A stretch of 64,000 nt of DNA from Flavobacteriaceae bacterium (lineage in GTDB: Bacteria > Bacteroidota > Bacteroidia > Flavobacteriales > Flavobacteriaceae): contig JAGYIX010000007.1 of assembly GCA_018402205.1 (NCBI GenBank), forward strand, positions 1 through 64,000. Reading direction: 5' to 3'. The notes below the pieces were generated by a model. That model was not told where the DNA came from. It saw only the letters and a list, made by a program, of their open reading frames with translations, and did no database searches. The position numbers and the translations under genes are program-made. Below are positions 1-13,246 of the stretch, in pieces. How positions within the stretch are numbered: position 1 is the first letter of the stretch; the number at the start of each line of letters is the position of its first letter.

Positions 1-738
1 CGTAATCACCTGTAATTGAAGTCAAATTAGTTAAGTCCAAAGAAGCGTCTGTGGTAATCTTAACATTACCCACAACATACGTCATGAGAGAAGTTACAGT
101 ATTTACCTCGGCTGCTGTCAAACCAGTGCCGGTTCCATCACCATCGGTTTTAGTCTCATCAACAACTATCGAAACATCTCCTTTAATAGAAGCAACCTTA
201 GTTCCAAGCGACTTAGCATAAGCTAGTTCAGCAGCATTAGTAATAGTAAGATTTCCTTCAAAAGTTGAATTAGCAGCTAAAACTGCATCAACGTCAACAC
301 CTAAAGCCTTCTAATTGAGTTTTAAGGTCAGCATTTGAAGCAACTAATGAGGCAATAGAAGCACTGTTGGCATCAATTAGGGCCTTTAAAGCTTCTAAAG
401 TAGAAGATCAATTCTGTTTTTAAAGCGTCTAAATCAGCAGAAGTGGTAGCTCCAGCGACCGAAGTTTCAAGTGCACCAAGATCAGTAAGAATTTTGGCAA
501 TCGAAGTGGCCAGTGCAGCAATACTTGCGCTAGGATCAGGAATTGCATTAACGGCACTTTGAAGTGCGCTAACACTGCTCTGAACAGAAGTAAGAGCAGT
601 TTGAAGTCCCTGAAGCGAGCTGATTTGACTTTCTAAGCTCGACACCTTGGCATTCAATGCGTCAAACTCGTCGTCGTAGTTTTGGCACGATAACACGAGA
701 GCGGCTACAGCCAAAAGACTTAATAAAACTTTTTTCAT
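1..738 (-). CDS. Coiled-coil surface lipoprotein, C-terminus outside window, two frameshifts
   Basis: The protein starts with a lipoprotein signal (MKKVLLSLLAVAALVLSC, lipobox LVLSC) followed by an acidic DDEFD stretch. Residues ~27-70 form a heptad-rich coiled coil of repeated SLESQISSLQ-type segments, then Ala/Ser/Leu-rich repeats. After correction the frame continues into a beta-repeat-like region (NLTITNAAEL, SLDLTNLTSITG) to the window edge. This architecture is common in large surface lipoproteins of Flavobacteriia; no enzymatic motif is seen. The frame breaks near 408 (extra base after ...LKTEL) and near 308 (GG for G inside QLEALGV). Removing one base at each restores a continuous Ala/Leu-rich frame, so the breaks look like sequence errors. 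A consensus promoter lies at 797-824. Function unknown. Confidence 0.7.
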
Positions 739-796
739 GAGTTTCTAATTAATTAAAAATTTGGTTTACTTGGTTTAATAATGTAATTCACAAGCA

Positions 797-824
797 CAAA
801 TATATAATAAATCGGTTATTTCAA
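797..824 (-). promoter_or_regulatory. Bacteroidota-type promoter of the coiled-coil lipoprotein
   Basis: On the minus strand, TTG (824-822), a 17-base spacer and TATATTTG (804-797) match the Bacteroidota -33/-7 pattern TTG-N17..23-TAnnTTTG exactly. Transcription would begin about 55 bases before the ATG at 738. Confidence 0.6.
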
Positions 825-1041
825 AACCTAGCCTGCAAAAAAGTTTCGGTATTTATGTTCAGTTTGTAGGTGTAAATTCTTCAACAAAAGCATCATTAGG
901 GGATATTTATTTTCAATTTTTTATATCTAACTTATTCATTTACAGTTATTTAACTATAAACAAGTTGCGTTAGTTACCGCAGAATTTGCCTAGCGATTTG
1001 ACTGCATTAAATAATCGTCAAGAATTAAAAATTTATTTGAA
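825..1041. other. AT-rich intergenic region
   Basis: This lies between the end of the GH130-like gene (1042) and the lipoprotein promoter. It is AT-rich, has no open frame, and shows no clear hairpin plus T-tract terminator. Confidence 0.5.
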
Positions 1042-2244
1042 TTACTTGATTTTAGTGGCTTTTGGGGCGTTATACTCCGCAACCCCTATGCGCGAATCGG
1101 CCGTACCATAATATAATAGGTAACGGTTTTGGTAGTAAACCAACCCCTCGACAAAGCAAACTAGGTCAACCTCCCCTTCTTTTTCGAATTCAGCCTCTGG
1201 GTAGATGAAATAAGAGTCGGTTCGGTCGAGAAGCTTCCAGGGTTGCTGTGCATCAAACAGGGCCTGGCCGGCTGCATAGGTGTAGGGCTCTAGTTCGGTA
1301 GCGTTTAGGTTCTTGGCGTTAGAGGCGTTGTAGATCATCACAATGCCGTTTTCGGTGAGCAGCGCAAATGGGCCGGGCTCGACAAGGCGCGAATCAAAAT
1401 AGCCCGGGCGGGGTTGCAGCGCTTCTATGGCGATATTCTTTTCGGCGTCTTCGAGCACCTCCCAATCGGTAAGTGTCTTAGAGCGGGCGAGATACAGGTT
1501 GGTGTCGCCGTAATACATATAGTAATATCCGTCTATTGGGGTCATCACAAACTGATCGCCTTCTTGGCGCACCACCGGGGCCCCTGACTTGGACCAGGCG
1601 CTGGCGTACTTGGGGTCTTTAAAGACCGATCCGTGCTTAGTGAAGGTAATAAGGTCTTTGCTGTAAGCCGAGAGCAGTCGGGCGGTTTTGCCATCGTAGG
1701 CAGTGTAGGTTAAAAAGTAGCCTCCGTCTTCGGTGCTCACAATGCGGGGGTCTTCTACCCCACCCGGCCATTCGAGGTAATTGAAGTCGTCGTTTTCTGG
1801 GAAGAAGATGGGCTGGCCTGTTTTTTCAAAATGCACTCCGTCTTCAGAAATCGCTAGGGCCAGGCGCGAGGTCATCGAGCGAATCTTGTGCACGGTATAT
1901 CAAATGCACCTTGCCGTCTTTAACTACAGCGGCGGGGTTAAGCACATTCTTTTCTTCGTAGGCTGCTTCTTTGCCGCTCACCGGGTCGGTGAAGCGCAGT
2001 TCTGGCGAAGGGGTGAGTATGGGGTTTTCTTCGTAGAGCTTTACAAAGGGGCCAAGAGTCCAGGGTTGTTGTTTGGCGGCGGCGGTTTGCGCTTGGGCGG
2101 GTTGTTCGTTTTGAGTGTCTGCATTGGTTGCCTGGCCGCAGGAGATGGTGAGGGTTAAAAGAGCAAGCCCGATTATACTATATATATAGGTATAAAAAGA
2201 TCGGTCTTGTTGGCGTGGGTTTTTAAGTGGTTAGTTAAGGTCAT
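1042..2244 (-). CDS. GH130-like glycosidase/phosphorylase, probable lipoprotein, two frameshifts
   Basis: The body has the five-bladed propeller signature of GH130 and related families: NPAAVVKDGKVHLIYRA early on, then GVEDPRIV, TYTAYDG, SKSGAP, GYYYMYYGD and a final LLYYGTADSRIGVA. GH130 enzymes phosphorolyse or hydrolyse beta-mannosides; the substrate here cannot be read. The N-terminal part holds a hydrophobic run ending in LTISC-GQ, so a lipid-anchored periplasmic protein is likely. The frame changes twice, near 1882-1893 (inside YRAQD...RSMTSRL) and near 2173-2182 (just before IIGLALLTLTISC). The shifts cancel. Start at ATG 2244 is tentative because it depends on the second repair. It is the last gene of a minus-strand run after dgcA, dgcN and a 43-residue ORF. 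Confidence 0.65.
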
Positions 2245-2294
2245 TGCGCTACAATTTTGCAGAAGATAGCAAAAAGAGCAAGGGCTCCTTACTC

Positions 2295-2426
2295 TTACTT
2301 TCTATGGTTTGCAGACTCAAGAACCCTCTTTACAATGTCATCAGTGGAGAGCGGGCTTATACCACTATCTAGACCTTGCTGAATTTCTTCCCGTAATTCC
2401 TGTAAAAGTTTTTCTTCTTTGTTCAT
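2295..2426 (-). CDS. 43-residue ParD-like antitoxin fragment
   Basis: ATG at 2426 to TAA at 2295 encodes a 43-residue acidic helical peptide (MNKEEKLLQELREEIQQG, then LDSGISPLSTDDIVKRVLES). The pattern LRxxIxxGLDSG...DxI resembles the C-terminal, toxin-binding half of ParD antitoxins, but the N-terminal ribbon-helix-helix DNA-binding half is absent: the frame begins 15 bases after the stop of dgcN. No ParE-like toxin is adjacent. It could be a solitary antitoxin remnant or an unrelated small helical protein co-transcribed with dgcAN. The family call rests on pattern only. Confidence 0.4.
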   Translation of the reverse strand: MNKEEKLLQELREEIQQGLDSGISPLSTDDIVKRVLESANHRK

Positions 2427-2441
2427 CTATATATAGGTTGT

Positions 2442-3480
2442 TTAAGGGATAAGCGCCTTATACAACACCTCAGTTCCGTAACGCACGGGGTCGGTGGCGG
2501 GTACTCCGGCTTCTTCAGCCACGCGCTTGAGCACTTGGGCGGCTTCGGCATCGCTGAGCTTGCTGGTGTTGACCGACACGGCGATGACTTTGGCGGCGGG
2601 GTAGGTTCCGTTTACCGTGGCCAGCGCCTCGTTGAGTTTGATGAATTCGCTGAGATTAGGAATCTTAATATTGGGGTAATCACGCAGTGTAGAAAGGTCT
2701 CCACGCATGCAGAGCACTAGGTGCGTGGGGCAGCTGCCGCGCATTAAGGGCAGTGTAGCGGTGCTACCCGGGTTCAAAAGAGAACCTTGGCCCTCAATCA
2801 AGATGATATCTTTATCGGCTTCTTCCATTACGGCTGTTTGTACCGATCCGGTGGCGTAATCTACCTTGTAGGCGTCGAGAGGGATTCCTCTGCCCGGTTA
2901 CCGTGATGCCTATTTGCCCGGTGGCCACAAATCCGACCTTGTGATTCTTGTTTTTAAGGGCGGTGAACAGTTCGAGAGCGGTGGTCATTTTTCCGACAGC
3001 GCCATCGGTCCCTACAAATAGCACGCGCTTGCCTTTATGCGTGAGCGCCTGTGCTGACCCGATGGGCGGAGTAAAGGTGGGCACGCGAACATCCCAGATC
3101 CACTGCGTTTCTGAATCGCTGATTTTAGCGTTGAATCGTGGCCCGAGTAAATCGTGAAGCCCGTTGATGATAGACAGGCCGTGCTCTAGAGCGCTTTCAA
3201 TAAGCGGAATCCACTTTTCAGGAATCTTTCCGCCTACCGGCGCTATACCGAGTAAGAGCACATTTGCTCCGAGTTCTTTAGCTTGCTCTATACTGCCAAT
3301 GATCGGAATGTCGAGCTTAGTGTCTATAAATTTTTGGATCGACTGATCTACTTGAGAGCTATCGATCACGGCGACGATCTCATTTTGAAGGTAGCGTATG
3401 GCTCCAAAGCCCATCTTGCCCGATTCACCGTTCAATTGGTCTTGCATGTAAATCGCGACCTTGTCTGTGGGCTTAAGCAT
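2442..3480 (-). CDS. dgcN: DUF1611 P-loop protein, DgcN-like, one frameshift
   Basis: N-terminal DUF1611_N domain (residues ~1-150), then a P-loop domain with GTDGAVGKMTTA (Walker A) and EADKDIILIEGQGSL. DUF1611 proteins next to dipeptide-epimerase-like enzymes have been characterised elsewhere as D-glutamate N-acetyltransferases (DgcN) acting before the DgcA racemase in D-Glu catabolism. That assignment here follows from family and neighbourhood. The ATG overlaps the end of dgcA. The frame breaks near 2889 (after ATGQIGITVTGQ); removing one base gives GIPLDAYKVDYATGSVQTAV and joins the C-terminal half. The repaired length is about 345 residues, normal for the family. Confidence 0.75.
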
Positions 3481-4524
3481 AGTATTCGGGTTTAAGAGTG
3501 GCGCCGTGGCCAGGGTTATCGTTGGGCATGGTGATGCCGTCGACCATTGGGGCTCCGGTAGCAGGGTCTGGGTTTAGGTTGTAATGCGAATCGAGATCGA
3601 CATGGTCGATGCCTCCGGTAAGGGCAGCGCCTGCGGCGATGGCCACAGACGATTCAGACATGCAGCCGATCATGGTCTCTAGCTTATACGACTGGGCGAC
3701 GCTTAAGATGTTGAGGGCTTCGGTGATGCCTCCGCACTTCATGAGCTTGAGGTTCACCCCATCAACCGCATCGGCATAGGCGTGAATTTGATGGGCAAAG
3801 CGGCACGACTCATCTACAAAGATGGGCAGGGCGCGGCTCTTAAACAGCTCGGGCAGTTGGGCCTCGGCACCTTCAACCAGCGGCTGCTCAACGTACTCTA
3901 CCCCCTATCGGCCAGCCATTGCAGCATGTGCTTGGCGTTTTCGAGCGACCAGCCTCCGTTGGCGTCTACGCGCAGCTTGAGCCCGTATGGGGCGGCGCTT
4001 TTGACCACCTGCTCGAACATGGCCTTGTCGGCGGCTATGCCTTCGGGCGAGCCGAGTTTAATCTTGAGCCCTTTTATGGTGGGGTGGCTGTGCATCAGAA
4101 TTGGAACGCGCTCAGCCACCACTGCGGGCGGATTAATACCAATCGTCACCGAAGTCGGCGCAGTAGGCTTGTTGTACCCCAGCAGCTGATAGAGCGGCAT
4201 GTGGGCTTTTTTGGCGGTAAGATCCCACAAGGCCATATCTAAGGCGGCGTAGGCGCAAGGGGCTATATTGAGTTCTATGGCGCGGCGCTGCAGGTCTTTG
4301 ATCGAATGGCCTTCGATGCCTGTGGCGATGAATCGCTCGAGCTCGGCCTGCATGAGTTCAGGGGTTGCCGCGCCCTCTGAGGCGGCCGGAGCCCCCTCAC
4401 CCCAAGCCACATGACCCTTGTCTTCTATGCGTACAAAAACGTTTACAGAATCGTAACGCACCCCGCGCGAAATAGCTAGCGGAAAGCGCTTTTTTAGAGT
4501 GACATGGTGCAGGGTAATCTTCAT
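3473..4524 (-). CDS. dgcA: Enolase-superfamily dipeptide epimerase / N-acetyl-D-Glu racemase, one frameshift
   Basis: Muconate-lactonizing-type member of the enolase superfamily. Visible elements are an N-terminal capping domain (residues 1-120), the LKIKLG lysine motif, RVDANGGW (metal Asp), YVEQPL (metal Glu), FVDES (metal Asp) and VNLKLMKCGGI (second catalytic Lys). Relatives epimerise L-Ala-D/L-Glu from murein peptides or racemise N-acetyl-glutamate as DgcA. The overlapping DUF1611 gene favours the latter, or murein-peptide recycling generally. One base is missing in the C5 run at 3901-3905: GAT AGG GGG GTA restores ADRGVEYVEQP. The repaired length is about 350 residues. It lies 84 bases downstream of ahcY. 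Confidence 0.8.
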
Positions 4525-4608
4525 CAGCTTTTAGGGCGCGTTTTACTGCGCCAAATGGCTGTGAATATAGAAAAGAAAAGCGCAGAAGCCCAATGAGCTA
4601 GCGATTTT

Positions 4609-5924
<1,316 letters not shown>

Positions 5925-5926
5925 GA

Positions 5927-7187
5927 CTATACGTTAAATAAGTTTTTGAATTGATCGACTAGATCGAGTTTTTCCCAGGTAAATAGCTCTACTTCACGAG
6001 CCACCTTGCCGTTGTAGGGCGATTCAAACACCTTCACTAGGGTCTTGGGCTCGCGGCCCATGTGGCCGTAGGCAGCGGTCTCGCTATAAATGGGGTTTCG
6101 GAGCTTTAAGCGGGTTTCAACCGCGTAGGGCGTAAACGAAAGATTGGCTTTAATGGTCTCTGCGATCTGGCTATCGTTAAGGTTCACATTGGCCGAGCCG
6201 TAGGTGTTCACAAAAATCGAGGTGGGCTCTGCCACACCGATGGCATACGAGATCTGAACAAGCACTTCGTTACACACCCCGGCAGCCACTAGGTTCTTAG
6301 CGATGTGGCGCATGGCATAGGCAGCCGAGCGGTCTACTTTAGAAGGGTCTTTGCCCGAGAAGGCTCCGCCCCCGTGGGCACCCTTGCCTCCGTAGGTATC
6401 TACGATGATCTTGCGACCGGTAAGGCCGGTGTCTCCGTGCGGACCACCAATCACAAACTTGCCGGTAGGGTTAATATGGTATTTAATTTGATCGTTAAAA
6501 AGCTGCTGCACCTTTTGTGGATAGAGCGCTTTTACTTTGGGAACGATCTTGGCTAATGATGTCTGACTTGATTTTCTCGAGCATCTTTTCGTCGTTGCTG
6601 TCAAAATCGTCGTGCTGAGTAGAAACCACTATAGTATCTATTCGTATGGGCTTGTTATCGTCTGAGTATTCTATGGTAACCTGAGACTTGGCGTCTGGCC
6701 TTAGATACGTTATTCCGCCTTCTGCTCTGCGCTCTGCGGCTAACACTTCAAGAATCTTGTGCGAGATATCTAAGGCCAGGGGCATATAGTTCTCGGTTTC
6801 TTTGGTGGCGTATCCGAACATCATACCCTGATCACCGGCACCTTGCTCTTCAGGAGCCTTGCGGTCTACCCCTTGATTGATATCTTGAGACTGCTCGTGA
6901 ATAAGGGATATTACCCCACAGGAGTCTCCGCTGAACTGATATTCGCCTTTGGTGTATCCGATCTTGTTGACCACATCGCGGGCCACCTGCTGCACATCTA
7001 CATAGGTGTTGCTCTTTACCTCTCCGGCCAAGACCACCTGACCCGTAGTTACTAGGGTCTCACAGGCCACCTTAGAACTGCGGATCAAAAGCCAAGAAAT
7101 TATCGAGCAAGTGCATCGCTGATCTGATCGGCAATCTTATCAGGATGGCCCTTCGCTAACTGATTCTGAGGTGAAAAAGTAAGCCAT
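5927..7187 (-). CDS. metK: S-adenosylmethionine synthetase, four frameshifts
   Basis: MetK makes SAM from methionine and ATP. The start at ATG 7187 gives [30 protein letters not shown], the conserved N-terminus. Further on are [11 protein letters not shown] (ATP-binding) and [13 protein letters not shown] plus [19 protein letters not shown] (phosphate-binding and catalytic loops). Four single extra bases, near 7148, 7109, 7077 and 6554, break the frame; removing them yields 418 residues. Four breaks in an essential gene argue for consensus error rather than decay or programmed frameshifting. It is transcribed divergently from metH and is followed directly by ahcY. Confidence 0.92.
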
Positions 7188-7215
7188 AAGAAATCGTTTT
7201 AAATCTTTGAAGCCT

Positions 7216-7223
7216 CAAATATA
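7216..7223 (-). promoter_or_regulatory. -7 element of the metK promoter
   Basis: The minus strand reads TATATTTG, an exact TAnnTTTG match, 28 bases before the metK ATG. No good -33 TTG is at standard spacing. I found no SAM-I or SAM-II riboswitch in the 228-base metK-metH gap. Confidence 0.4.
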
Positions 7224-7366
7224 GAAACACCGCTATCAAACACCTATTATCTATGCCTATCAAGGTCTGAGATCTTTCAAATTGCTCTTTTAATGCCGTA
7301 AAAATCACACAAGCGTGTTTAAACGTTTATAGCCGTTTAAAACTTTTAAAAAATTAAGATTGAACG

Positions 7367-7374
7367 TACTTTCG
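7367..7374 (+). promoter_or_regulatory. Candidate -7 element of the metH operon
   Basis: TACTTTCG lies 41 bases before the ATG at 7416 and resembles TAnnTTTG. The same octamer precedes mreB. The -33 region is AT-rich without a clear TTG. Confidence 0.3.
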
Positions 7375-7415
7375 CTAGGCTATTCAGCGTATCGCTCGCT
7401 GCAAACCGCTTACAG

Positions 7416-8410
7416 ATGCAAAAACCCGCCATTCAAGACCTGCTAAAAACCCGCATACTCGTGCTCGATGGGGCCATGGGCACTATGATTCAGCGGCACA
7501 AGTTCAGCGAGGCAGACTACCGCGGGGCGCGTTTTGCCAACTACCCTAGCCCGCTGCAGGGCAATAACGACCTGCTCACCCTTACCCAGCCCGAGGCGAT
7601 TTTAGCCATTCACCGACAGTATTTTGAGGCCGGGGCCGACATAGCCGAAACTAACACCTTCTCTTCCACCTCGGTGGCCATGGCCGATTACCACATGCAA
7701 GACTTGGTTTACGAGCTCAATGTAGAGGCTGCCAGGCTCGCCAAAAAGGCGGCCGATGAGTATACGAAGAAGACGCCCGATAAGCCGCGCTACGTGGCGG
7801 GCTCTATCGGGCCTACCAATAAGACGGCGAGTATGTCGCCTGATGTGAACGATCCGGCCTACAGGGCCATCAGCTTTGACGAGCTTAAAGATGCCTATTA
7901 CGAGCAAATTAGAGGGCTCATCGATGGCGGGGCCGACCTGCTGCTAGTAGAGACCGTATTTGATACGCTGAATGCCAAGGCTGCCCTTTTTGCCATCGAA
8001 GCATACAAAGAAGATACCGGGCGCGACATTCCGATCATGGTGAGCGGCACGATTACCGATGCCAGCGGGCGCACCCTCTCGGGCCAGACTGCAGAGGCCT
8101 TTTTTATCTCGATTTCGCATATTCCGGTGCTCAGCGTGGGCTTTAACTGCGCCCTGGGGGCAGACCAGCTGCGACCCTATGTGCAGCGCATAGGAGCCAT
8201 CGCCACTGAGCGCTACGTATCGGCGCATCCGAATGCCGGCCTACCCAACGAATTTGGCCAGTACGATCAAAGCCCCGAAGAAATGGGCGCCCTGATTAAA
8301 CCCTACATAGACGAGGGCCTGGTAAACATCATCGGCGGATGCTGCGGCACCACCCCCGAACACATCAAAGTCATTGCCGAGCTAATAGCCGGCGCTAAAC
8401 CCAGAGCCCT

Positions 8411-8414
<4 letters not shown>
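7416..8414 (+). CDS. Homocysteine S-methyltransferase module of split methionine synthase
   Basis: This 332-residue protein matches the first (Hcy-binding) domain of cobalamin-dependent Met[11 protein letters not shown] at the N-terminus, [10 protein letters not shown] (first zinc-ligand Cys) and [11 protein letters not shown] (the paired zinc-ligand cysteines) at the C-terminus. It would position zinc-bound homocysteine thiolate for methylation by the cobalamin carried on the next gene product. The stop overlaps the next start (ATGA at 8411-8414). A separate Hcy module is an arrangement found in Flavobacteriia, so this split is not one of the sequence errors seen elsewhere. Confidence 0.9.
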
Positions 8415-11083
<2,669 letters not shown>

Positions 11084-11084
11084 T

Positions 11085-12041
11085 ATGAAGGTTACCCAGC
11101 ACATAGAAGCCGCCAAGGGCAAGACCCTGTTTTCGTTTGAACTGCTGCCCCCCAACAAGGGCCAGACCATCGATTCGATCTATGCGGCGATTGATCCGCT
11201 GATGGAGTTTAATCCGCCCTTCATCGAGGTCACCTTTCACCGCGAAGACTTTGAATACGTAGAGCGCCCCGACGGACTGCTCGAAAAACGCATCACCCGC
11301 AAGCGCCCCGGAACCCTGGGCATCACCGCCGCCATTCAGCACAAATACCAGGTAGATGCGATTCCGCACCTATTATGCGGAGGCTTCACCCGCCAAGAAA
11401 CCGAAGACCTGCTGATCGACCTCAACTTTATCGGCATCGACAACCTGGTGGCCCTGCGCGGAGACGCCATGGGCTCTGAAACCTACTTCAAGCCCGAGAA
11501 AGACGGGCACGCCTACGCCTCAGAACTGGTCGCCCAAATCGCCGCCCTCAACAGCGGGCGCTACCTCGACCAGAGCCTCGAAAACACCGCCGCCGCCGAC
11601 TTTTGCATCGGAGTGGCCGGATACCCCGAAAAACACATGGAGTCGCCCTCGCTCGATCACGACCTTAAAATGCTCAAGGCCAAAATCGATGCCGGAGCCC
11701 ACTACATCGTCACCCAAATGTTTTTCGACAACCAAAAATTCTTTGCCTTTGTCGACAAATGCCGAGCCCTAGGCATCAACGTACCCATCATACCCGGGCT
11801 CAAACCCATTTCGACCAAGCGCCAGCTCAACCTGCTGCCTCACCGCTTTCACGTTGACCTTCCGGCCGACCTAGTAAACGCCGTAGAGGCCTGCAAAGAC
11901 AACGCTGCCGTCTACCAAGTGGGCATCGAGTGGTGCATTCAGCAGTCTAAAGAGCTCATGCAAGCCGGCATTCCCATCTTGCATTACTACACCATGAGCC
12001 GCCCCGCCAACATCAAATCGGTCGCCGAGGCCGTTTTTTAG
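11085..12041 (+). CDS. metF: Methylenetetrahydrofolate reductase
   Basis: An intact 318-residue TIM-barrel flavoprotein that reduces 5,10-methylene-THF to 5-methyl-THF, the methyl donor for the MetH encoded just upstream. Seen are FSFELLPPNKG (N-terminal catalytic Glu motif), the LVALRGDAMG segment with the conserved RGD, GVAGYPEKHMESPS, and ITQMFFD-type IVTQMFFDNQKF followed by PIIPGLKPI. The length is typical. It is translationally linked to metH (one-base gap). Confidence 0.95.
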   Translation: MKVTQHIEAAKGKTLFSFELLPPNKGQTIDSIYAAIDPLMEFNPPFIEVTFHREDFEYVERPDGLLEKRITRKRPGTLGITAAIQHKYQVDAIPHLLCGGFTRQETEDLLIDLNFIGIDNLVALRGDAMGSETYFKPEKDGHAYASELVAQIAALNSGRYLDQSLENTAAADFCIGVAGYPEKHMESPSLDHDLKMLKAKIDAGAHYIVTQMFFDNQKFFAFVDKCRALGINVPIIPGLKPISTKRQLNLLPHRFHVDLPADLVNAVEACKDNAAVYQVGIEWCIQQSKELMQAGIPILHYYTMSRPANIKSVAEAVF

Positions 12042-12056
12042 TCAGCTCACATCACC

Positions 12057-12530
12057 ATGCATAAACACCTCATTTTCGGCCTTTTGGCCTGCTGCCTCTT
12101 TTCTATCAGCTCAGCCCAGAGCCTAATCAGCCTAGACGAAATCGTGGTCAGCGACAACAAACTCGAGCTGCCCCGAGCCACCAAAACCAAGCGAGTGATT
12201 CGCCTTGAGGCCGAAGAACTGCAGCGCTATGCCGGACAGCCCCTGGCCCTAGTGCTCAACAACCTCACCGGAATAGAAATCAGCGGCAGCCGCGGCGCCC
12301 AAGGCCAAAACCTGGGGCTCTACGCCCGAGGAGGCAACAACCGCCAAATTCTCGTACTGCTCGACGGCCTGCCCATCAACGACCCCTCTCAGCCCGCCAG
12401 CGACTTTGACCTGCGCCTTATCGACCTCAGCCTGCAGCTCTTTAACGCGCTGAACACCGACTACGTGGAGATCATCGGATTCTCTACCCGCGGACGCAAC
12501 CTCAGCCTAGCGTATCAGGTGAGAATTTAG
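12057..12530 (+). pseudogene. btuB: BtuB-like TonB receptor with the barrel deleted in frame
   Basis: The signal peptide (MHKHLIFGLLACCLFSISSAQS) is followed by a TonB-box-like stretch (SLDEIVVSDN) and most of a plug domain (VLNNLTGIEISGSRG, RGGNNRQILVLLDGLPINDP, FDLRLIDLS). The sequence then jumps without losing frame to a normal receptor C-terminus (LFNALNTDYVEIIGFSTRG, NLSLAYQVRI). At 157 residues it lacks roughly 400-450 residues, that is the rest of the plug and nearly the whole beta-barrel, so it cannot form a pore. Its position after metH-metF suggests it was the vitamin B12 receptor serving MetH. The junction is near 12425-12435. It may be a real deletion or an assembly collapse. Confidence 0.7.
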
Positions 12531-12555
12531 AGTAGTGTGTTTTAAACGTTTGTGC

Positions 12556-12576
12556 CACTGCAGGGATTTTGCAGTG
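12556..12576. repeat. Left copy of island-flanking palindrome
   Basis: CACTGCA, a 7-base loop (GGGATTT), then TGCAGTG, followed by AAAAA and preceded by GTTTGTGC. A second copy with the same arms and loop length, the same A5 tail and a related left flank is at 15463-15483. A loopless partial copy (TTTGTGC joined to AGTGAAAAA) follows at 12598-12615. Neither strand has a T-tract after the stem, so it is not a terminator. Confidence 0.75.
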
Positions 12577-12631
12577 AAAAAGATTGCCGCCGCAAGGTTT
12601 GTGCAGTGAAAAAATAGAGTTTTACTTAGCG

Positions 12632-12639
12632 TAGATTTG
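12632..12639 (+). promoter_or_regulatory. -7 element for hicAB
   Basis: TAGATTTG matches TAnnTTTG 22 bases before the hicA ATG, predicting a leader of only about 15 bases. A second candidate, TACTTTTG, abuts the start codon (12652-12659). Confidence 0.4.
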
Positions 12640-12660
12640 TAATACTTTATTTACTTTTGG

Positions 12661-12843
12661 ATGAAATGTAATGAGGCCTTAAAAATTCTTCAGGATGCGG
12701 GATGGATTATATATTCCCAGAGAGGATCACATATAAAATTGAAACATAAAAACTATTCCAATTTCATCGTATTCCCCAACCACGGAAGTAAAGAATTAGC
12801 TAAAGGCCTCATGCACAAACTATTCAAACAGGCAGGTTTATGA
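12661..12843 (+). CDS. hicA: HicA family toxin
   Basis: This 60-residue protein has the HicA double-stranded-RNA-binding-like fold signature: GWIIYSQRGSHIKLKH contains the catalytic GSH histidine, and PNHGSKELAKGLMHKLFKQAGL is the standard HicA C-terminus. HicA toxins cleave mRNA until bound by HicB. The stop overlaps the hicB start (ATGA at 12840-12843), the usual toxin-first order. The base composition is much more AT-rich than metF upstream, fitting acquisition by transfer. Confidence 0.88.
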   Translation: MKCNEALKILQDAGWIIYSQRGSHIKLKHKNYSNFIVFPNHGSKELAKGLMHKLFKQAGL

Positions 12844-13241
12844 CAGTAATTAATAAAATTCCCCGCATCACCGTTCTGGTAGAAAAAACAGAAACTGGAT
12901 TCTCCGCCTACTGCAAAGACCTAAATGTCTTCACTGAAGCTAGCGAGGTGAATGAATTATACGCGAACCTCATTGAGGCATTGGAACTCTATTTTGAAGA
13001 TGAAGAAGTGACTATTTCTAAAGAAGATTTAGACCTGAGTATCGACTTTAGAACCTTTTTTCAAGACTACAAGATTCTAAACGCGCGATTTCTTGCGGAG
13101 CGCATCGGAATGAACCAAAGTCTACTAGCCCAGTATACCTCTGGGATAAAAAAGCCCTCTGAAAAGCAGCTTAAACGCATTTTAAACGGAATACATTCCG
13201 TCGGAAAAGAACTGAGCGATATCAGCTTGATGTTGAAATAA
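12840..13241 (+). CDS. hicB: HicB family antitoxin
   Basis: 133 residues. The N-terminal HicB fold (residues ~8-60) has ITVLVEKTETGFSAYCKDL and ...LYANLIEALELYFED. The C-terminal ~60 residues look like an Xre-type helix-turn-helix (ARFLAERIGMNQSLLAQYTSG, then KKPSEKQLKRILNGIH), which would bind the operon promoter. It should neutralise HicA and autoregulate hicAB. The start overlaps the end of hicA. Confidence 0.88.
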   Translation: MTVINKIPRITVLVEKTETGFSAYCKDLNVFTEASEVNELYANLIEALELYFEDEEVTISKEDLDLSIDFRTFFQDYKILNARFLAERIGMNQSLLAQYTSGIKKPSEKQLKRILNGIHSVGKELSDISLMLK

Positions 13242-13246
13242 AGACA

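Noticed and set aside
6495-7187. Programmed frameshifting or pseudogenisation of metK
   Set aside because: Four separate single-base shifts without slippery motifs in an essential, otherwise perfectly conserved gene fit sequencing error far better.
7188-7415. SAM riboswitch between metK and metH
   Set aside because: I looked on both strands for the SAM-I kink-turn core and the SAM-II pseudoknot core and found neither; only promoter-like boxes are present.
12531-12660. Cobalamin riboswitch suggested by GCCACTG after btuB
   Set aside because: No B12 box or the other conserved blocks are present. The sequence lies downstream, not upstream, of btuB, and GCCACTG is explained by the palindrome.
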